This document shows positions 58,301 to 64,000 of a DNA stretch of 64,000 nucleotides, in pieces. Under the pieces are notes generated by a model. The model searched no databases and was not told where the DNA came from. It saw only the letters and a program-made list of their open reading frames with translations. Numbering within the stretch: the stretch's first letter is position 1; each line of letters begins with the position of its first letter. The translations under genes were made by a program, and so were the position numbers. Source of the DNA: Lytechinus variegatus (taxonomy: Eukaryota; Echinodermata; Echinoidea; Temnopleuroida; Toxopneustidae); NCBI RefSeq assembly GCF_018143015.1, contig NC_054750.1:7113501-7177500 (forward strand), in the 5' to 3' direction.

Positions 58301-61300
58301 CAGTCGGTCTATGATTACATTACTGCAAACGATCTGACAAATTTAACAGTACACAAGAAAGTATTACAAGAATGTCTGTTATTTTTGTATGTTTACTTTA
58401 TAATTACCACTTACCTTCCTTCATGAAAAATGAAGCCATGTAGGAAAATCACAGGTTATGTATATTCTTTGATCAGAAATTATTTATTTTTTTGGACATA
58501 CACAGAGTTTGTGATGATATTTAGTTTTCAAGTGGCTGGTCTGACTTGAATCACACACAGAGCATAATATAGACTGCTCTATATTTTTTTTTTCTTTTTG
58601 GAAATTAATTTATGACATGTATGATATTTGGCACTGGTGTCAAAGATATGGAGAGACATTGTTGCACTTGCTTTAAATGAGACATTTTTGTATGATAAAC
58701 CGTCATGTTATTTTCAGTTGAACATCCGTTGAATATAGAAACCGGCACGGATGTGTACGCGTACTTTGCATATAAACATATGTTTCTGTAAAAAAGGCAG
58801 TATTACCTTATATACAGCTACACTACAAGAATTTAATGTGTATGTGCGTGTTTATGTGCTTGCTTTATAAAGTAACGATAACTTATATCAAAACGTTAAC
58901 ATTTCACTAGCTCAGGTTTGTCACACACAATGGACAAACTGCATTTAGATATTGCAAAATGACCTTGACAAAACGCTGACTCCAGCTGACCTTTTAAAGA
59001 ATTATACCTTGACTTTCATCTTTAAGTACTTCATGAACATTTTGCGGAAAAGGGAAGCATTTGTAGATTTAAAAACAAAGAATAAAGGGGAAGGTTTTTT
59101 TTTCAATTTTCTTGACGAGCACACTTGTACTTAAATGCTTGTTTATACTGGCCATTGAATTGTTAAGAATGATATATTGCATTGGATGATTGCGGAGAGA
59201 TAATTCTACTCGTGTATCATATATCACTCAATGACCTGCACTGACCTCAGGAAGTTATTCATCAAGCATGACTGATGATGTTAGTACTGCATTTCGTAAT
59301 TTATAAATAACATGACTGACAAGATTCTACTGTACTCTCAAATGTTTGTTATATTACAAATATGATGATATAACAACTTGTATTCATTTAATTCATGTTG
59401 GTTGTTATCAGCCGTTGGAGATGTCTACAATAACATTACATCCACTTTATTTTTTTTTGTATAATATGGTATCTCATCTATTCAAACTGGAAAGGAAACA
59501 CAGATGTAGTTTTATGAATTATTTTTATCCTGTTGGATTGTTTGTAATTGTCCCAGTTAATTTGTATTTCAACATCACACACATGCAAAGCATGCTCATT
59601 TTGTAAGTTGGGATCGTACCATTTTGATTTCATTTTTTTTGTCATATGAATTTTCATTACACAATGTTCCGATTGACAATTTCTATAGGTATATAGAGAT
59701 ATTCACTATGATTTGTAATGCCAAGTTACCTGGATTTCGTTTGTAAATATTGTTCATTACTGTACAGCGGTCAGAAAATATAATATATTTGTGTCTTGGC
59801 AAATTAATTGTGCATTCTTCAAAAATCTCCTTTGCTTTTCAATGTGTGAAATGTGAATATGATCCTGCTCTCTCGTGCACGTTTGTATCATAATAGAATC
59901 AAATTTATTTGGCCTGTATTGCTTTGACACACGGCTTTGTGTGTTGTTCTGTAGCAAGGAAGCTGTTTTTCTACTCAAGGGCCGCTTATCTCTGTAAATA
60001 ATCCAAAATGTGGAAGAAAAGAATGTTTTATGTACCAGTCTTGTTCCTATTGCACTACATTGTATTCAAGAGCTTTTAATGTGATCTTGCCAGGTGCACA
60101 GGGAAAAGCATACTAAGATATGATACCAGTCTGCATTGCCCATGTACTCTTTACAATAAGCTTCTCTTTATTTCAAGCTTGACTTCAATGTACATGTATT
60201 CTGTGTATTGCTCTTAACACTCACTCTCGCTATACCTCGATGTCTCAATTGTAGTATTCAAGATTTTCCTCTCTAAAAGTATTCGGTTTCATCAGAAAAC
60301 ACACATCACAACATTGTCATGGAGTTCATATTATGTAGTTGAAGGATATATAATTTGCTTTTGACGTCACATTCCTTTGGAAAAGTGAAAAGTTGGTAAC
60401 ATTTGACCAGGCAGCTGGAATATCTTCTCTGAAGATACCGTGAACGAAAAAGTTAGATTGAAATATTTCTTTTTTTTCTTTTCTCTCCCTTTTTTTCTTC
60501 TTTCTCTTTCTTATCTTTTCAACAAATTTCTCCATTATTCATTCACTTTCTCTTTTCTAGCACGTTGGTATATATTTTGCTGAAAATGTTGCTGACGTAA
60601 ACAAAACAAAATGACAAAAAGAATTACAGTGTGTGTTTTAATATTTGTGATTTGTGCAGTGCATGCCTGTCAATTTCAAAAGAAATATGAGAATAATAAA
60701 TCAAAAGAATAAAATATTGCCTAGCCGGGCCACTAAAGAAAATTGTACCGAGTGATTCATTATTTTGTCTGTGGTATTGCAAGGTGTTAATAAGCAAATT
60801 AATTTGCTGTAAGTCAAGTAACTTCTTGGTAAATCATAGTCGACGTGCACATGAGCGACGTTATTTCAACCGCTCAAGCTCAGCTAGAAGATCAACCTTT
60901 CCCTTTTAAAACAGTTTTCATTGACTTCTCACATAGTTAATGAAGTTGTATGATACATTGTTTATATTTGATCTCCAAAATGTATATTGATATATATCCT
61001 AACTCGCGTAAAAAGGAATCTAAGCAAGTGTGCACAAGTTGCACCTTCGCATCACCTGGTCAGTTTGCCAGGCGATACGCCCGATCTTCTGGGTCAGGCA
61101 GCATGTCATGACATGCTGTTTCACGTACAAGTCAAGTGAAATAAAAAATATTTGCATCTTTAGTAAACAAGGGTAGACGTTGACTCGGGACAATCAGACG
61201 ACTGCGACGCCTTTCTCGTTCACTGCTCTTAATTTATATTCATGAAATTACTTGCAAAGTGACTTATGAGACTCTGTTTTACAGCACATTAAAGTAAAAT

Positions 61301-61468
61301 TCGACTCTGGTCTTTCTCGTTAAATTCAATAATTCAATTATTCAGTTGATCTTCCAGCATTCCGAACAGGAACGAGAAATACAAATATACACATGCTTCA
61401 AACGGGCCTATTTCATTGTAATTCTGGTTATGGTAATTTTATTGGCTGTTAACAAACAAATTCTTTTG
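55354..61468. other. Gene-free right flank
   Basis: No coding sequence recognised on either strand. There is a C run at about 56170, scattered T runs and ordinary AT-rich DNA. An 18-bp stretch at 57368-57385 recurs near the window's right end. Confidence 0.5.
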
Positions 61469-61752
61469 TGTGGAGCATTGTGGCCCAATTGATTAGCCTT
61501 TTGACTTTTAAACAGAGGGTTCTCGTGGGTTTGAATCCCAGCCATGGGGTAATTTCCTTCAGCAAGAAATTATCCACATTGTGCTACACTCAAGCCAGGT
61601 GAGGTAAATGCATACCTGGCAGGAATTATTAGTGCTACCCTGCTGTAAAAGGCTGCTGGGCTTAAGCCAGTGTAATAATATCCAACTTAGCACATATGGA
61701 TGCATTTGGCAGTGATATGCCCTATTAAAGCATGTTGGTATTATTTTTATTA
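61469..61752 (+). mobile_element. tRNA-derived SINE (family B), complete copy
   Basis: GTGGAGCATTGTGGCCCAAT (A box region), GTGGGTTTGAATCCCAGCC (B box), CATACCTGGCAGGAATTATT, GCAGTGATATGCCCTATTAA, AGCATGTTGGTATTATT tail. Confidence 0.85.
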
Positions 61753-61839
61753 ATGAAATAGGCCCCTAGTCAGAGTTTGTGGAAAATGATGCAATTATCA
61801 GAAGAGAGTAATTAAGGAAATAAACAGTCAGACCCTACA

Positions 61840-62205
61840 ATGATGGTGATGATGATGGCGACGATGAAGATGACAAAGATGATGATAATGGCAATGATGA
61901 TGATAATGATGATGATGGTGATGATATGATTATTATGAAGATGATGAAGATGGCAATGATGACGATGATAATGGCGATGATGGTGATGACGATGATTGTG
62001 AAGATGAAGATGATGATAATGGCAATGATGATGGTGATGACAGTGAGGACAATTACGATGATTGTGAAGATGAAAATTATGATGATAATGGCAATGAGGA
62101 TGATGACGATGACAATGATGGTGAAAATGATGAAGATGAGGATGATGTTGATGATGGATGATAATGGCAATGATGATGGTGATGATAGTTAGGACAACGG
62201 CAATG
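61840..62205 (+). repeat. (GAT)n-rich microsatellite
   Basis: Imperfect GATGATGATGGCAATGATGA array, including GTGAAGATGAAGATGATGAT variants. Confidence 0.9.
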
Positions 62206-62303
62206 ATGATGGTGACTAGTCTGCGAGCGAAGACTAAAACTTAACACACTAACCAGTCTAGAGTGAAGACTAGATTCCAAACTGTAAAATAGAGGCAGCC
62301 ACA

Positions 62304-62542
62304 ATGGGTGATTTCAAGTTCGGTGTTGGCCTTGGTGTTGGTGTTGAAATTTCGGTTGCTTTCCCTAGCTCCAAAACCTATTCAGAGCTTGTAAAACTGA
62401 TCCAGATCACATTATTGGCATCTCTACAACTAGTGAGTGACTTTTCGGGACCATCCTCATTTTATGTTTGGTGTTATAATCGTGTAAAAATTGACCCAAC
62501 ACCAACACCAAAAGGTCAACACTGAACTTGAAATCACCCATT
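62304..62542. mobile_element. 239-bp MITE with GTTGGTGTTGG-rich TIRs, nested in element X
   Basis: AATGGGTGATTTCAAGTTCG on the left and the inverse AATGGGTGATTTCAAGTTCA at the right end, continuing into GGTGTTGGTGTTG on both sides. Confidence 0.85.
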
Positions 62543-62842
62543 ACATAGTGAATCAAGTCTCACTACTTTGATTCTACATTATACACTATGCAAGTTCAAA
62601 AAACCAAGGGTTTGTGCCTGTAGTAATGATGATGACAAATATTTCTGCCCTGGATAGTCAAGAATCGTGAAAATGCATACCAAACTAGAATACCATTTCA
62701 GGGCACATATTTGTGAACAATAATTGGCCCCTCTATTGTGTCTTTTCTGGCTCGATACATGTCTGCTACATGAGTCACCCACCACTTTTGGGGAAAAGGG
62801 TGACAGCAAGCAAGGTAAATTTCTGATCGGTCTACACATTGT

Positions 62843-62991
62843 CATGTACATGTGCGATATTTGTCAGCGCATGAGGGCGCTTTTGCGTAATAAAAGAAGT
62901 GTTCAGGTAATTTTACAAATTTTGTCTCTACTTTCCTCTTTTTTTTCGAAAAAGCGCCCTCATGCGCTGACAAATATCGCACATGTTCATG
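62843..62991. repeat. 42-bp-arm inverted repeat with 65-nt loop
   Basis: Arms 62843-62884 and 62950-62991 differ at one position. They contain GTGCGATATTTGTCAGCGCA and TGAGGGCGCTTTT. Confidence 0.9.
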
Positions 62992-63242
62992 ACAACATGC
63001 ATCATCTAGTCTGCAGGCACAGACCCTTGATTTTTGCAATTTGCATAGTGCATAATGCAGAGTCTGAAGTAGTAATGTAATGTCTTGACTAGTAATGTAA
63101 TGTCACAAGTTGGATTAGTTTAATAAGCTTGAGGAGCAGATAGTCTTGACAAACTTGTACCTGTCAAGGCTATAGAAAGTGAGACAAACTTTCAAATAGT
63201 GGGATGTATGCTTCTTTTTTGTCTGACCTGACTTTTGCCTGA

Positions 63243-63505
63243 GGCTTAAGTTGCGATTGATCTAATCAACCACAATCATGGATGGCCAGCAACGTCAACA
63301 TCTAAAATGCAAATATGTTCAAAATATTTTCTAGATAATACATACTGTATCTTCATACATTAATCTTTCTCTCCAACATTCAGTGTGATTCTCTGTTTGC
63401 TAAAGAGATTGTGCAAACTTCCTATAGAAAAGTTATGGTATGGATGGATTTCCATACAGTTGCAATTGATTGGATCAATCGTATCTCTTTGTAAGACGGG
63501 GCCCA
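63243..63505 (-). mobile_element. GGGCCC-ended MITE, copy 3
   Basis: Inverse of copy 1: GGATGGCCAGCAACGTCAAC on the left, GATGGATTTCCATACAGTTG and CTTTGTAAGACGGGGCCC on the right. Confidence 0.8.
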
Positions 63506-63628
63506 GGTTTGCTTTCTTCAAAAAAAGACGTCTTTGTTACAAGTATTTCCAAAGCTTTTCACAAAGTCTGGGGTCAGTAAATGATTATCAACTCCCCCAT
63601 AGAATCTGAGGCCCATCTAACTTCAAGC

Positions 63629-63878
63629 CTAGGTCCTATCTTACAAAGAGCTGCGATTGATCCAATCAACCACAACTACCAAATGCCAGCAACATCAACA
63701 TCTCAAAATGCATGCTCAAAACATTTTCAAGATATGTTGTATATTCATTTAATGTGCATCTCTTTGTTTACAAGAAACATTGTGCAAAATTCCTGTAAAA
63801 AAATTATGACATTGATGGATTTCCATATAGTTGAGGCTGATTGGATCAATCGTAACTTTTTTGTCAGATGAAGCCCAT
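63629..63878 (-). mobile_element. GGGCCC-ended MITE, copy 4
   Basis: CTATCTTACAAAGAGCTGCG and AATGCCAGCAACATCAACAT on the left; GATGGATTTCCATATAGTTG and TTTTTTGTCAGATGAAGCCC on the right. Same orientation as copy 3. Confidence 0.8.
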
Positions 63879-64000
63879 ATTTCACTCTTTGTGAAACACC
63901 CCCTATCCATACTAATAGTAGACCTACAAATACAACATTCATATGTTGTCATTTATGACTCCTTAAATCCCACTCCTGACACCATAAATATCTTGTGACT

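Larger units (their letters stand above)
62217..63077 (+). mobile_element. Dispersed element X, copy B, with inverted arms and a nested MITE
   Basis: Inverted arms 62553-62620 and 63009-63077 share GGCACAGACCCTTG-like and GCATAGTGCATAATGCAGA. A second, inner hairpin is at 62843-62991. The left part TAGTCTGCGAGCGAAGACTA matches the far end of copy A (26655-27300). Confidence 0.65.

Noticed and set aside
61835-62192. Ile-rich frame on the minus strand and Met-rich frame on the plus strand
   Set aside because: Both arise from the second (GAT)n microsatellite.

Overview
This 64 kb window is AT-rich, intron-bearing eukaryotic DNA. The organism is most likely an echinoderm, and a sea urchin is my best guess. 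I infer this from the dense, diverse load of short palindromic DNA elements, the tRNA-headed SINEs, the recurrent acatgtacatgta and taggccta words, and the form of the host gene. No species call is possible from sequence alone.

The one host gene I recognise lies on the + strand from about 38.1 to 53.3 kb. It is the 3' part of a SYDE/SYD-1 (synapse defective) Rho GTPase-activating protein. Four exons join in phase: 38094-39131 (polar linker, C2 domain, start of RhoGAP with its arginine finger), 49242-49399, 52170-52443 (end of RhoGAP) and 53012-53258 (acidic tail and stop). The 5' exons are not recognisable in the window. Two further exon-like stretches in the first intron (41510-41608 and 44668-44763) are each a multiple of three, have splice-like borders and are open in the required phase; they could be cassette exons.

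The 37 kb to the left are intergenic or intronic and built largely from mobile elements. The most striking is an apparently full-length L1/Tx1-group LINE on the minus strand (29637-35746) with intact ORF1 and ORF2, a poly(A) tail and a near-perfect 14-bp target duplication. Its long spacer between the ORFs holds a 32-bp tandem array. Intron 1 of the SYDE gene is occupied by a 4.9 kb DNA element (39374-44248) with matching terminal inverted repeats, a 4-bp TATG target duplication and many subterminal CCGTTAC motifs.

The rest is a catalogue of short non-autonomous DNA elements (TTAA-, TA- and probably TTA-target families, and a poly-G-tipped family), two main tRNA-SINE families plus others, microsatellites (GAT, CATC, ATT) and some strong hairpins. 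Several insertions are nested: a TTAA element split a SINE at 3.6-4.2 kb, and two copies of one element each host a different MITE. Several element families share an odd build in which one short, often palindromic word recurs in both orientations along the whole element. From 53.3 kb to the right end I see 3' UTR, repeats and no further recognisable gene. I found no tRNA, rRNA or CRISPR locus.
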